A stretch of 64,000 nt of DNA from Bradyrhizobium sp. PSBB068. Lineage in GTDB: Bacteria; Pseudomonadota; Alphaproteobacteria; Rhizobiales; Xanthobacteraceae. Shown one piece after another: positions 52,050 to 61,039 of this stretch. Where the stretch lies: the NCBI GenBank assembly GCA_016839165.1, contig CP069300.1, forward strand, positions 1,488,001 to 1,552,000, given 5' to 3'. The position numbers were made by a program, and so were the translations under genes. The number at the start of each line of letters is the position of its first letter. Within the stretch, counting starts at the first letter, position 1. The notes under the pieces are model-generated. The model did no database searches. It was not told where the DNA came from and was given only the letters and a program-made list of their open reading frames with translations.

Positions 52050-52079
52050 CCCTTCTCCCCTTGTACAAGGGGAGAAGGG
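52050..52079. repeat. Perfect 30-base palindrome
   Basis: CCCTTCTCCCCTTGT is followed directly by its exact reverse complement, without a spacer. It lies just past the acyl-CoA ligase gene's stop (minus strand) and before the DUF1499 gene. Similar elements are frequent downstream of rhizobial genes, and it may act as a terminator. Confidence 0.7.
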
Positions 52080-52097
52080 TGGAGAGGGAGAATCCGC

Positions 52098-53732
52098 CTA
52101 CGCCGCGGCGGTCGGGAAGGTGTAGTCCTTGAACTGGTCGCGCAGCGCCGTCTTCAGGATCTTGCCGGTCGCGGTGTGCGGAATGCCGTCGACGAAGGCG
52201 ACGTCATCGGGCATCCACCATTTGGCGATCTTGCCGTCCATGAACTTCAGGATGTCCTCGCGCGTCGCGCTCTCGCCCTGTTTGAGCTGCACGATCAGCA
52301 GCGGCCGTTCGTCCCACTTGGGATGATGGACGCCGATCACGGCGGCTTCCGCGACCGCGGGGTGACCGACCGCGAGATTCTCCAGATCGATCGAGGAGAT
52401 CCACTCGCCGCCGGACTTGATCACGTCCTTGGAGCGGTCGGTGATCCGCATGTAGCCGTGCTCGTCCATCGTCGAGACGTCGCCGGTGTCGAAGAAGCCG
52501 GCATCGTCGAGGATGTTGGCATCGACCCGGAAATAGGCCTTCGCGATCGCCGGACCCGAGACCTTGAGGCGGCCGAAGGTCTTGCCGTCCCACGGCAGCT
52601 CCTTGCCGGCATCGTCGGTAATCTTCATCTCGACGCCGAACGGCGGATAGCCCTGGGTCTGCAGGATGTCGAGCCGCTCCTCGCCGGTGCGTTCGGTGAA
52701 TGGCGGCTTCAGTGTCGCCAGCGTGCCGAGCGGGCTCATCTCGGTCATGCCCCAGGCGTGGCGCACCTGGCTGCCCATGTCGAGGAACGCCTTGATCATC
52801 GAGCGCGGCATCGCCGAGCCGCCGCAGATCACCATCTGCAGATCCGGCAGCTTGACATTGTTGGCGGCCATGTATTGCAGCAGCATCAGCCACACCGTCG
52901 GGACGCCCGCGGTATGGGTGACCTTCTCGGTCGACAGCAGCTCGTACACCGAGGCGCCATCGAGCTTCGGGCCCGGCATCACCAGCTTGGTGCCCATCGA
53001 CGGGGCGGAAAACGCGATGCCCCAGCTGTTGGCATGGAACAAGGGCACCACCGGAAGCATTGTGTCCGAGGCGGAGGTGCCGAGCGCGTCCTTCGAGTTG
53101 GCCATCAGCGCGTGCAACACGTTGGACCGGTGCGAATAAAGTACACCCTTGGGATCGCCCGTCGTGCCGGAGGTGTAGCACATCGCCGCGGCGGTGTTCT
53201 CGTCGAAGGTCTTCCACTCGAACTTGCCGTCGGACGCCGCGATCCAGTCCTCATAGGCGACCGCGTTCTTCAGCGTGGTCTGCGGCATGTGCGCCTTGTC
53301 GGTCAGCACCACGTAGCGCTCGACGCTCGGCAGCTGGCTCGCGATCTTCTCCAGCACCGGAACGAAGGTGAGGTCGGTGATGACGATGCGGTCCTGGGCG
53401 TGGTTCACGATCCAGGCGATCTGCTCCGGAAACAGCCGTGGATTGACGGTATGGCAGATCGCGCCGATCCCCATGATGCCGTACCAGACCTCGAGGTGGC
53501 GCCAGGTGTTCCAGGCGATGGTGGCGGCGCGGTCGCCGAGCTTGATGCCGTCGCGTTCGAGGCTCTGCGAAACCTTCAGTGCGCGAGCATGGATCTGGGC
53601 GTAGTTGGTGCGATGAATGGGGCCTTCGACCGACCGGGTCACGACTTCCTGCGTGCCGTGATATTTCGCGGCGTGCTCGATAATCTTGTGGCACAGCAAG
53701 GGCCAATCTTGCATCAAACCAAGCATACGCAA
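52098..53732 (-). CDS. Fatty-acid--CoA ligase, AMP-forming
   Basis: A 544-residue acyl-CoA synthetase. The AMP-binding P-loop is YTSGTTGDPKGVLYSH; WGMTEMSPLG, FFDTGDVSTMDEHGYM and the catalytic lysine in GKILKT are present. It resembles the medium/long-chain ligases of alphaproteobacteria. It activates fatty or related acids for beta-oxidation in the cytoplasm. A GGAGGG site precedes the ATG. Divergent from the extensin-family gene. Confidence 0.9.
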   Translation of the reverse strand: MRMLGLMQDWPLLCHKIIEHAAKYHGTQEVVTRSVEGPIHRTNYAQIHARALKVSQSLERDGIKLGDRAATIAWNTWRHLEVWYGIMGIGAICHTVNPRLFPEQIAWIVNHAQDRIVITDLTFVPVLEKIASQLPSVERYVVLTDKAHMPQTTLKNAVAYEDWIAASDGKFEWKTFDENTAAAMCYTSGTTGDPKGVLYSHRSNVLHALMANSKDALGTSASDTMLPVVPLFHANSWGIAFSAPSMGTKLVMPGPKLDGASVYELLSTEKVTHTAGVPTVWLMLLQYMAANNVKLPDLQMVICGGSAMPRSMIKAFLDMGSQVRHAWGMTEMSPLGTLATLKPPFTERTGEERLDILQTQGYPPFGVEMKITDDAGKELPWDGKTFGRLKVSGPAIAKAYFRVDANILDDAGFFDTGDVSTMDEHGYMRITDRSKDVIKSGGEWISSIDLENLAVGHPAVAEAAVIGVHHPKWDERPLLIVQLKQGESATREDILKFMDGKIAKWWMPDDVAFVDGIPHTATGKILKTALRDQFKDYTFPTAAA

Positions 53733-53802
53733 ATCCCTCCTCGATCCTCACGCATGATCTGCCGGCATCTTGGACGGCCGGCAGTAAAATCATGGAATTG
53801 AC

Positions 53803-54975
53803 ATGAACTGTAGCGCGGAGAAAGCAAGCCGAAAATGGCCTGTTGGCGCGTTTCGTCGCGGGGGTGCGGCAATGGTTACCGCCGCCGGGCTGCTTTGCCT
53901 TGGCATGCAGGCAGGCCCCGCAGCAGCCGCCCGCGGTGGGCCGAGCCTTCCGTGGGACGATTTGTTCGGCACCCGGCCGCAGCGGTCACACAAGGCGGTG
54001 CGCCGTTCAGCGGTGCCGCTGCCGAAGCCCAGGCCTGCCGAGGCACCGGCGGCAAACGAGACGCCGGCGGCATCGGAAGTGCCGCCGGCCGCAGCGCCTG
54101 AGCCGCCCGCAGCCGAGACGCAACGACCTGGCGCGCCCGCCGAGACCGCCAAGCCGGCTGAAGTGACAAAATCGACCGAGCCGCCCAGGCCACAGCTTTC
54201 GGCCTGCCGGCAGGCGCTCTCGGAGGACGTCGCGCTCGCGCCGAGCATTCCCGATATCCACGGCGCCGGCGGCTGCGGCGGCGAGGATCTGGTGCGGCTC
54301 GAGGCCATCGTGCTGCCGGACAAGCGCAAGGTCGCGGTCAAGCCCGCGGCGATCCTCCGCTGCAAGATGGCAGCTGCGGTCGCCGACTGGGTCCGCACCG
54401 ATATCGCGCCGCTGGCGCAGCGCCTCGGGGGCGGGATCAGCAATCTCGACAATTTCGACTCGTTCGAATGCCGCGGCCGCAACCGCATCGTCGGCGCGCA
54501 GCTCTCCGAGCATGGCCGCGCCAATGCGCTCGACGTGCGCGCGTTCGGTCTTGCCAACGGCAAATCGATCTCGCTGACCGACCGCAGCGTGCCGCGTGAT
54601 CTGCGCGAGACCGTGCTGCATTCGGTGTGCGCTCGCTTCTCCACCGTGCTCGGTCCGGGCTCGGACTGGTACCATGAGGACCACATCCATCTCGACCTCG
54701 CGGAGCGCCGCAGCAATTACCGGATCTGCCAATGGAACGTGTACGACCCGCTGCCGCAGGTCGCGCCGCTGTTGCCGGCCGAGCGACCGGAAGAGGCGCC
54801 GCCGCGCGAGGTCGCCCAGAAATCGGATGCATCCAGGCCGGACGCTCCCAAGGCGGATCACGGCAAGGCCGATGAGCCGGACGCCGCGAAATCAGATGAT
54901 GCAGCCGCGCCCGAGAGTGCGGCGGAGACCAAGCCGCAGCCAACAAAAAAGCGCCGGCAAAGCCGGCGCTTTTGA
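53803..54975 (+). CDS. Extensin-like C-terminal domain protein
   Basis: A 390-residue exported protein. After a signal-like segment comes a Pro/Ala/Glu-rich linker (about 60-135) and the extensin-like domain (CRQALSEDVALAP onward). ALSEHGRANALDVRAF and WYHEDHIHLDLAER look like the zinc ligands of M15-type peptidoglycan peptidases, so a cell-wall role is likely. The Lys/Asp/Ala-rich tail ends in KKRRQSRRF, which is encoded by a transcription terminator. Confidence 0.8.
   Translation: MNCSAEKASRKWPVGAFRRGGAAMVTAAGLLCLGMQAGPAAAARGGPSLPWDDLFGTRPQRSHKAVRRSAVPLPKPRPAEAPAANETPAASEVPPAAAPEPPAAETQRPGAPAETAKPAEVTKSTEPPRPQLSACRQALSEDVALAPSIPDIHGAGGCGGEDLVRLEAIVLPDKRKVAVKPAAILRCKMAAAVADWVRTDIAPLAQRLGGGISNLDNFDSFECRGRNRIVGAQLSEHGRANALDVRAFGLANGKSISLTDRSVPRDLRETVLHSVCARFSTVLGPGSDWYHEDHIHLDLAERRSNYRICQWNVYDPLPQVAPLLPAERPEEAPPREVAQKSDASRPDAPKADHGKADEPDAAKSDDAAAPESAAETKPQPTKKRRQSRRF
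54947..54973. terminator. Intrinsic terminator inside the gene end
   Basis: AAAAGCGCCGGC and its exact complement GCCGGCGCTTTT enclose AAA. The T-run overlaps the TGA stop of the extensin-family gene, so the last eight codons or so are the hairpin. It also faces the end of the convergent L,D-transpeptidase gene and works in both directions. Confidence 0.85.
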
Positions 54976-54998
54976 TCGCGGTTGCGACGTGATCGGCG

Positions 54999-55676
54999 TC
55001 AGTAGGGGACGTTGCCGCCGCCCTGCAGCGCCATCTGCGGCTTGTAGGGCGAGTCGCCGTGCTTGGGCTCCAGCACCACGACGATGGTGCCGAGCTTGAC
55101 GCGGTTGTAGAGGTCGATGACGTCCTCGTTGGTCATGCGGATGCAGCCCGAGGAAATCGACGATCCGATATATTCCGGCTGGTTGGTGCCGTGGATGCGG
55201 AACAGCGTGTCCTTGCCGCCCGAGTAGAGGTACATCGCGCGCGAGCCCATCGGATTGTCCGGGCCCGGTGCCACGAAAGTCGGAACGCCGAGGCGCGAGA
55301 TTTCGCCGGGGGTGGGGTGCCAAGCCGGCCATTCGGTCATGCTGCCGACCTTGGCAATGCCGGACCAGGCCATGGCTTCTTCGCCGACGGTGATACCGTA
55401 GCGGATCGCCTTGCCGTCGTTCAGCACGTAGTAGAGGTAATGATTGTCGGAATCGACCACGATCGAGCCGGCGGCTTCCTTGCGGTGATATTCGACGATG
55501 GCGCGGCGGAACGGTTCGGCCACCGGCGTCTTGACGTAGGTGGTCTTGGCCAGCAGTTCCTTGTCACGCGGCTTGAAGGCTGCAGTATTGGTTGCCTCAT
55601 AGGTCGTGGCCTGCATGCAGCCCGACAACATCAGGCCCGCGGCCAGGATTCCGAGGGTAATTTTGAACGACGACAT
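54999..55676 (-). CDS. L,D-transpeptidase lipoprotein
   Basis: A 225-residue YkuD-family enzyme. The lipobox is LMLSGC (about residue 20). The active-site block HGTNQPEYIGSSISSGCIRM carries the catalytic Cys and conserved His. It makes 3-3 cross-links in peptidoglycan or attaches proteins to it in the periplasm. Start at the ATG giving MSSFKITLG; the reading frame continues far upstream but without a lipoprotein signal. Tail to tail with the extensin-family gene, another wall protein. Confidence 0.92.
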   Translation of the reverse strand: MSSFKITLGILAAGLMLSGCMQATTYEATNTAAFKPRDKELLAKTTYVKTPVAEPFRRAIVEYHRKEAAGSIVVDSDNHYLYYVLNDGKAIRYGITVGEEAMAWSGIAKVGSMTEWPAWHPTPGEISRLGVPTFVAPGPDNPMGSRAMYLYSGGKDTLFRIHGTNQPEYIGSSISSGCIRMTNEDVIDLYNRVKLGTIVVVLEPKHGDSPYKPQMALQGGGNVPY

Positions 55677-56025
55677 GATTACATTCCAATCGAAAACCCG
55701 CGCCCGAAAGCGCCAAAAATACGCCCCAAACGCCACGATTCCATGAGCGGCATTATTGCCTGAAACCCGCCATTCTTCCCAGACTTTAGATGGCTTTCCT
55801 GCATCGCGGGACGTGATCTGTGGCTTTTTTGCCGCAACTGTTCTGGCGCGGGTTGGTTTTTTGTGCAAACAGGCAACGGTCGTCGAGGGGAGGCTAACGT
55901 ATTCCCAACCGGCTGCCCCAAATATGGACGCCCGGTTAATGCCCCGGTCATGAAGCGCCAGCCAGAATCGCGCTAAGCCGGCGGGCCCTGCCTCCTGTTT
56001 CCAGCCCTTTATCTCGGAGTTCGTG

Positions 56026-57003
56026 ATGCTGTCGGTGTTCGTTCCCTCCGACCTTTCCCTCAAGAAGGCCGCCGCCACCGACCTCGGCGCGCTGCCGGAG
56101 GGCGCGGTGTGGATCGATCTGGTGAACCCGACCGTCGAGGAGGACCGGGCCGTCGAGAGGCTGGCGGGGATCGCGGTTCCGACCCGGGAAGACATGCAGG
56201 AGATCGAGATCTCCAGCCGGCTCTATATCGAGAACAGCGCCCGCTACATGACCGCGACGCTGATGTGCCAGTCTGACACCGACATGCCGCGCACCACCGC
56301 GGTCACCTTCATCCTGACCAGCCACCGGCTGGTCACGGTGCGCTACGATCTGCCGAAGCCGTTCGCGCTGGTCGAGAACAAGCTGGCTCGCGCCTGCGCC
56401 CCCGGCATCACCGGCGAGCAGGTGCTGATGGAACTGCTGGATGCGGTGATCGACCGTTGCGCCGATCTCCTGGAGCGCTGCGGGGCCGACATCGACCAGG
56501 TTTCGCACGACATCTTCGAGCCCGAGAGCGCGCGCCACGGCCACGCCAAGCAATATTCGCAGATCCTGATCGCGATCGGCCGCAAAGGCGACCTGACCTC
56601 GAAGATCCGCGAAAGCCTGGTCTCGATCGGCCGCCTCGTCACCTTCCTCTCGGCGGTCGTGGAAGGGGTGAAGTGGTCCAAGGACATGCGCGAGCAGCTC
56701 AAGACCATGCAGCGTGACGTGGCCTCACTGACCGACCACGCCTCCTATCTCTCCAACAAGATCACCTTCGTGCTCGACGCCATGCTCGGCGTGGTCAATC
56801 TGGAACAGAACAACATCATCAAGCTGTTCTCGGTGATGGCGGTAGTCTTGATGCCGCCGACGCTGATTGCATCGATCTACGGCATGAATTTCAAGGTGAT
56901 GCCGGAACTCGAATGGGTGAACGGCTATCCGCTGGCGCTGGTGATGATGCTGATCGCAGCCGTTGTGCCGTACTGGATCTTCAAGTGGAAGAAGTGGCTG
57001 TAA
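56026..57003 (+). CDS. corA: CorA-family magnesium transporter
   Basis: A 325-residue divalent-cation channel. Two C-terminal transmembrane segments flank the signature IYGMNFKVMPEL; the long N-terminal cytoplasmic domain contains the coiled helices (MREQLKTMQRDVASLTDHAS). It forms pentamers for Mg2+ (or Co/Ni) uptake. The ATG has GGAG 6 bases upstream; a GTG one codon earlier is possible. Confidence 0.92.
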   Translation: MLSVFVPSDLSLKKAAATDLGALPEGAVWIDLVNPTVEEDRAVERLAGIAVPTREDMQEIEISSRLYIENSARYMTATLMCQSDTDMPRTTAVTFILTSHRLVTVRYDLPKPFALVENKLARACAPGITGEQVLMELLDAVIDRCADLLERCGADIDQVSHDIFEPESARHGHAKQYSQILIAIGRKGDLTSKIRESLVSIGRLVTFLSAVVEGVKWSKDMREQLKTMQRDVASLTDHASYLSNKITFVLDAMLGVVNLEQNNIIKLFSVMAVVLMPPTLIASIYGMNFKVMPELEWVNGYPLALVMMLIAAVVPYWIFKWKKWL

Positions 57004-57134
57004 ACACAGTTCCATACGTCGCGTTTTGGGACGCGTTTTCTGCCTTATTTCCTCTCCTAAAATTTGAGCGTTGCGCTGAACGTTTGGGCGAATTTTGTCT
57101 GCGATAACGCCCGCCTCGAAGCCGGAGGACAGCA

Positions 57135-57356
57135 ATGGTTGAGAAGATCATAACGCCACGGCGTAACGTCATCGACTTTGCGCGCTATCAACAGGACCGC
57201 GCCGCAGGCAGGGTGCAGGCGATCTCGCCGAGACTTTGCCGTTACTGTGACGCTGCGCTGCTTGATGGCGAGGACGAAGACGACTGCTCCAGCGCGCTGA
57301 ATGACGTCGCGCTGCAGCGGACTGAGAAGAAGTCGCGTCGGTTCTATGCGGACTAG
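57135..57356 (+). CDS. Small protein with CxxC motif, function unknown
   Basis: A 73-residue cytoplasmic protein with GGAGGA 5 bases ahead of its ATG. It has a basic N-terminus, a CRYC motif near the middle that could bind metal or be redox-active, then an acidic stretch (DGEDEDD) with another Cys. I do not recognise it. The strong ribosome site and codon use support a real gene. Confidence 0.6.
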   Translation: MVEKIITPRRNVIDFARYQQDRAAGRVQAISPRLCRYCDAALLDGEDEDDCSSALNDVALQRTEKKSRRFYAD

Positions 57357-57494
57357 AGGCTGAGGCCTTCTGGAGGCAGAAGCCTCGTCTGCGTCGTTAC
57401 GCCTGCCATCGAAGCAATCCCTCAAACTACGGCCGCGGCGGCGGCCGGGATCGCCTCGAACCTCTCTCCCCCGAAATCACATCCAAGCCGAAGC

Positions 57495-58247
57495 TCAGAC
57501 GTGCTGGCCACCATTGATGTGGATCTCGGCGCCGTTCACGTAGGAGCTCGTTTCCGTGCACAGCACGTAGATGATCTTGGCGACCTCGTCGGGGGTGCCG
57601 AGGCGATGCATCGGGATTTGCTGGTCGACGATCTTCTCGGTGCCCGGCGACAGGATCGAAGTGTCGATCTCACCGGGGGCGATCGCGTTGACACGAACGC
57701 CGACGCGGCCGAAGTCCGATGCCATCTCGCGCGTCAGTGCCGCAAGCGCCGCCTTCGACGTTGCGTAGGCCGCGCCGGCAAACGGATGCACGCGCGAGCC
57801 GGCGATCGAGGTGACGTTCACCACCGCGCCCCTGGCGTGCTTCAATTCCTCGATCAGCCCGCGCGCGATCATGACCGGCGCGAAGAAGTTGACGTGGAAA
57901 ACGTGGGTCCAGGTCTCGATGTCGGTGTCCATGGTGCCGAGCCGGCCGCCGCCCACCGCCTTCGGCGAGATCGCGGCGTTGTTGACCAGCGCATGCAGCT
58001 CGTCATTGTCCAGCCGCTGCCGGATCTCCGAGATCGCGCGCACGGTGTCGTCATGGCTGCCGAGATCGACCTCGATGTGATCTTCCGGCCCGGCGCCCCA
58101 CGGGCAAACCTCCGGAAACGCATGCCGCGAGAGGGTGATGACGCGCCAGCCGGCGGATGAAAACCGGATCGCGGTGGCATGGCCGATGCCGCGGCTCGCG
58201 CCGGTCAGGAGCAGCGTGCGCCGCGGTGCATTGGATGGGCGGGTCAT
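57495..58247 (-). CDS. Short-chain dehydrogenase/reductase
   Basis: A 250-residue SDR. The cofactor motif is TGASRGIGHATA; NNAA, NVTSIAGS (Ser) and YATSKAAL (Tyr, Lys) are intact. The arginine-containing TLSRH after the second strand suggests NADP. C-terminal YVNGAEIHINGGQHV is typical of classical SDRs. Substrate unknown. A wide-spaced inverted repeat (CATCGACGTC and GACGTCGATG, 58291-58330) lies upstream. Confidence 0.85.
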   Translation of the reverse strand: MTRPSNAPRRTLLLTGASRGIGHATAIRFSSAGWRVITLSRHAFPEVCPWGAGPEDHIEVDLGSHDDTVRAISEIRQRLDNDELHALVNNAAISPKAVGGGRLGTMDTDIETWTHVFHVNFFAPVMIARGLIEELKHARGAVVNVTSIAGSRVHPFAGAAYATSKAALAALTREMASDFGRVGVRVNAIAPGEIDTSILSPGTEKIVDQQIPMHRLGTPDEVAKIIYVLCTETSSYVNGAEIHINGGQHV

Positions 58248-58394
58248 CGACGGTTTCTTTCGTTTTCGCCATGCGCGGCGCCGTGCCGGGCATCGACGTC
58301 TTCGAACGGTAAGAGATCAGGACGTCGATGGCAGGGCGCATCTTACACGAAGACGTGCTTCGCGCTTTCGCCCTTCCATGACAGTCGCAGTGTT

Positions 58395-59036
58395 TCAGGG
58401 ATAGAGCCGGACCTTCGACCACGCGTGACCCGCGCCATCGCGACGGAATTCGATGCGGTCGTGCAGGCGGAACGGCCGGTCGTGCCAGAACTCGAAGCGC
58501 TGCGGCGTGATCCGCCAGCCGCTCCAGCCAGGCGGCCGCGGCACCTCGCCGATGACGTATTTCGCGCCGGTCTTGGCGATCGCCTGCTCGAAGGCGAAGC
58601 GGCTCTCCAGCGGCTGCGACTGCTTGCTGGCCCAGGCGCCGATCTGCGCCTGCTTCGGCCGCGTGGCGAAATAGGCGTCGGCCTCGGCGTCGGTCACAGG
58701 CGTCACCGGCCCGCGGATCCGCACCTGGCGGCGCAGCGATTTCCAGTGAAACAGTAAAGCGGCCTTAGGATTTGCGGCCAATTCGCGGCCCTTGGCGCTC
58801 GCAATGTGGCTGTAGAACACGAAGCCGTCGGCATCGAAGCCCTTCATCAGCACCATGCGCACGTCGGGCAAGCCATCGGCATCGACCGTTGCGAGCGCCA
58901 TCGCGTTCGGATCGTTGGGCTCGGACTTGACCGCTTCCGCAAACCATTCTGCGAACAGGGCGAACGGCTCCTCCGCCGCGGTGAAATCACCCGATGTTAA
59001 CGGTGTCGGGTGTTTGATGGAGGTCGTGTCGGTCAT
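58395..59036 (-). CDS. pdxH: Pyridoxamine 5'-phosphate oxidase
   Basis: A 213-residue FMN enzyme that oxidises pyridoxine- or pyridoxamine-phosphate to [40 protein letters not shown] and the C-terminal [18 protein letters not shown] are diagnostic of PdxH. Start set at MTDTTS; an in-frame ATG at 59057 would add seven residues. Head-to-head with the surface lipoprotein gene, whose leader it touches. Confidence 0.93.
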   Translation of the reverse strand: MTDTTSIKHPTPLTSGDFTAAEEPFALFAEWFAEAVKSEPNDPNAMALATVDADGLPDVRMVLMKGFDADGFVFYSHIASAKGRELAANPKAALLFHWKSLRRQVRIRGPVTPVTDAEADAYFATRPKQAQIGAWASKQSQPLESRFAFEQAIAKTGAKYVIGEVPRPPGWSGWRITPQRFEFWHDRPFRLHDRIEFRRDGAGHAWSKVRLYP

Positions 59037-59051
59037 GTCAGGAGTCCCGAT

Positions 59052-59552
59052 TTGCATCCGCCCGCGTCCGAGAACGCGCTGCTGGCCCTATATAGGGCAT
59101 GGGAGCGCGTTGGCCTATCGGCGATCCACCCCGCGGGCGCGGTGGTGACATTGATCCTGATCGGCGTCGGCGCCGGCGGCTGTAGCCTGTCGCGCAGCGA
59201 TGCCTTCGCCAAGATCGACGACAAGGACGTGACGGGCTCGATCAGCCCGACGCCGGTGAGTGCTGTCATGCCGACCGACAGCGATCTCGCCTTCGCCCGC
59301 AACGCGGCCTCCGACGTGCTGACCAAGGGCGACAAGGATTCCAGCCAGCCCTGGGAAAATCCCGAAACCGGTGCGCGCGGCTCGGTGACGCCGCTGGCCC
59401 AGGCCTATTCCGGCGAGGACGGCAAGACGTGCCGGGATTTCCTCGCCAGCTATGTCAATGGAGCCACCGAGAGCTGGCTGCAGGGGGCCGCCTGCAAGGC
59501 GGGACAGGGACGGTGGGAAATCCATAGTTTGAAGCCTTGGAGAAAGTCCTGA
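59052..59552 (+). CDS. RT0821/Lpp0805-type surface lipoprotein
   Basis: A 166-residue protein. A TTG start is supported by AGGAG 7 bases upstream; no ATG in frame fits. The signal ([15 protein letters not shown]) ends in a plausible lipobox with Cys at about residue 43, followed by a linker and the surface-antigen-like domain ([35 protein letters not shown]). This domain is found in outer-membrane lipoproteins of unknown role. Confidence 0.65.
   Translation: MHPPASENALLALYRAWERVGLSAIHPAGAVVTLILIGVGAGGCSLSRSDAFAKIDDKDVTGSISPTPVSAVMPTDSDLAFARNAASDVLTKGDKDSSQPWENPETGARGSVTPLAQAYSGEDGKTCRDFLASYVNGATESWLQGAACKAGQGRWEIHSLKPWRKS
59085..59098. promoter_or_regulatory. Perfect palindrome upstream of pdxH
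   Basis: GCCCTATATAGGGC is an exact 14-base palindrome, 48 bases upstream of the pdxH start on the minus strand and inside the N-terminal codons of the opposite lipoprotein gene. It could be an operator or part of the pdxH promoter. Confidence 0.4.
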
Positions 59553-59677
59553 GAGTTCCGGCAGAAGCCGGCACCTCCCTAGTTGCAAAAATGCCACTGA
59601 GCCCCCAGATAGAGGCAAAGTGGGCCCCGATGGGTTCCCGGTCAGGACGGACTTTTCCCGTGAAGGAGACGTGACGG

Positions 59678-60649
59678 ATGCGCGACCCCTATGAGGTCTT
59701 GGGGGTGCAGCGGAGCGCCAGCGCTGCGACGATCAAGAGCGCCTATCGCAAGCTCGCCAAGAAACATCACCCGGATAACAACAAGAACGACCCGAAGGCC
59801 GCGGCCCGCTTTGCGGAGATCAACACGGCCAACGAGATCGTCGGCGACGAGGACAAGCGCAAGCAGTTCGACCGCGGCGAGATCGATGCCGAGGGCAAGC
59901 CTCGCTTCCAGGGGTTCCCTGGCGGTGGCGCCGGCGGCCGTGCCGGTCCGGGCGGCGGCTTCGAGTACAGTTTTCGTGGTGGCCCCGGCGGCGGCATGGG
60001 CGGCGGCAGCTTCGAGGACATCCTCAACAGCATGTTCGGCAACGCCGCGCGTGGCGGCGCTGGCGGCGCTGGCGGCCGCGCCGGGCGAGCCAGCCCGTTT
60101 GAATTCGACGGCGGCGGGGTCGGCGTCGACCTCGATCTGTCCGTCGCCATGACGGTGTCGCTGGAGGAATCGGTCAGGGGCGGCGACAAGCGCGTCCGCC
60201 TGCCGACCGGCCGCGAGCTCAACGTCAAGATTCCGCCCGGCGTCACCGCCGGCCAGCAGATCCGGCTGAAGGGGCAGGGCGACACCGCGCAAGGCCACCC
60301 GCCCGGCGATCTGCTGATCACGATCTCGATCGCACCGCATCCGTTCTTCAAGGTCGACGGCAACGATCTGCGGATCGATCTGCCGGTGACCCTCTACGAG
60401 GCGGTGCTGGGCGGCAAGGTCCGCGTGCCGACGCTCGGCAGCGCGGTCGAGCTGTCGATCCCGAAGAACACCTCCAGCGGCCGCACCTTCCGCCTCAAGG
60501 GCAAGGGGCTGCCGAAGGCGGGGGCTGTCGGCGACCTCTACGTCACGACCCGCATCATCCTTCCCGACGGGAACGATGCCGAGCTTGAGGCATTGATGCA
60601 GACGTGGCGGGAGCATAACCCCTATAATCCGCGCAGCGATCTCGGCTGA
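59678..60649 (+). CDS. DnaJ-class co-chaperone without zinc finger (CbpA-like)
   Basis: A 323-residue type II Hsp40. The J domain is at about 1-70 with the HPD motif in KKHHPDNNKND. A long Gly-rich linker (about 85-145) follows, then the two beta-sandwich substrate domains (VRLPTGRELNVKIPPGVTAG, LPVTLYEAVLGGKVRVPTL). It stimulates DnaK ATPase and delivers clients. A stable hairpin follows the gene. Confidence 0.9.
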   Translation: MRDPYEVLGVQRSASAATIKSAYRKLAKKHHPDNNKNDPKAAARFAEINTANEIVGDEDKRKQFDRGEIDAEGKPRFQGFPGGGAGGRAGPGGGFEYSFRGGPGGGMGGGSFEDILNSMFGNAARGGAGGAGGRAGRASPFEFDGGGVGVDLDLSVAMTVSLEESVRGGDKRVRLPTGRELNVKIPPGVTAGQQIRLKGQGDTAQGHPPGDLLITISIAPHPFFKVDGNDLRIDLPVTLYEAVLGGKVRVPTLGSAVELSIPKNTSSGRTFRLKGKGLPKAGAVGDLYVTTRIILPDGNDAELEALMQTWREHNPYNPRSDLG

Positions 60650-60692
60650 CTGCCGGGAGCGCGCCCCAGAGACGCGAAGACGCGAAACTGCA

Positions 60693-60718
60693 TCTACCCC
60701 GGACTCTATCGGGGTAGA
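60693..60718. terminator. Hairpin downstream of the DnaJ-class gene
   Basis: TCTACCCCG and CGGGGTAGA flank GACTCTAT. It begins 43 bases past the stop. No T-run follows. The rest of the 388-base gap up to 61037 has one more pairing, GCGGCCTCGA with TCGAGGCCGC, and no credible ORF. Confidence 0.5.
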
Positions 60719-61013
60719 CGCCGGCCCGTGAGCGCGTCAAAGGATGACCGGCCGTCCGAATACCTGGGCTGCGGCGTGCAGACCGGATGGCGGAAAACGA
60801 GTGCGGCCTCGAGAGGGGGACCAGCGCGGTACACAAAACCCCAATCGAGGCCGCGTGCGCCGATCGGCGGATCGGGCGCAGATCATCTTCGCGTGAGCAT
60901 CCGGTGCGATAATGAGACGCGTCGATGACGCGAATCGAAGTTTTCAATGTCGGAATTGGGACGCCGAGTGAGGCTGGATTCACTTGCTCGAAACGGCACA
61001 ACTCTTGCGACAC

Positions 61014-61039
61014 GATCTCCCGTAAAATTACGGGAGATC
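61014..61039. terminator. Terminator of the anti-sigma gene
   Basis: GATCTCCCGTAA and its exact complement are two bases apart; the stem includes the anti-sigma gene's stop codon region on the minus strand. Confidence 0.6.

Noticed and set aside
51036..53801. 921-residue open frame on the plus strand
   Set aside because: Antisense to the DUF1499 and acyl-CoA ligase genes; no domain and shadow composition.
60728..60928. 66-residue ORF in the gap after the DnaJ-class gene
   Set aside because: GTG start without a ribosome site, no recognisable pattern, and it overlaps paired repeats.
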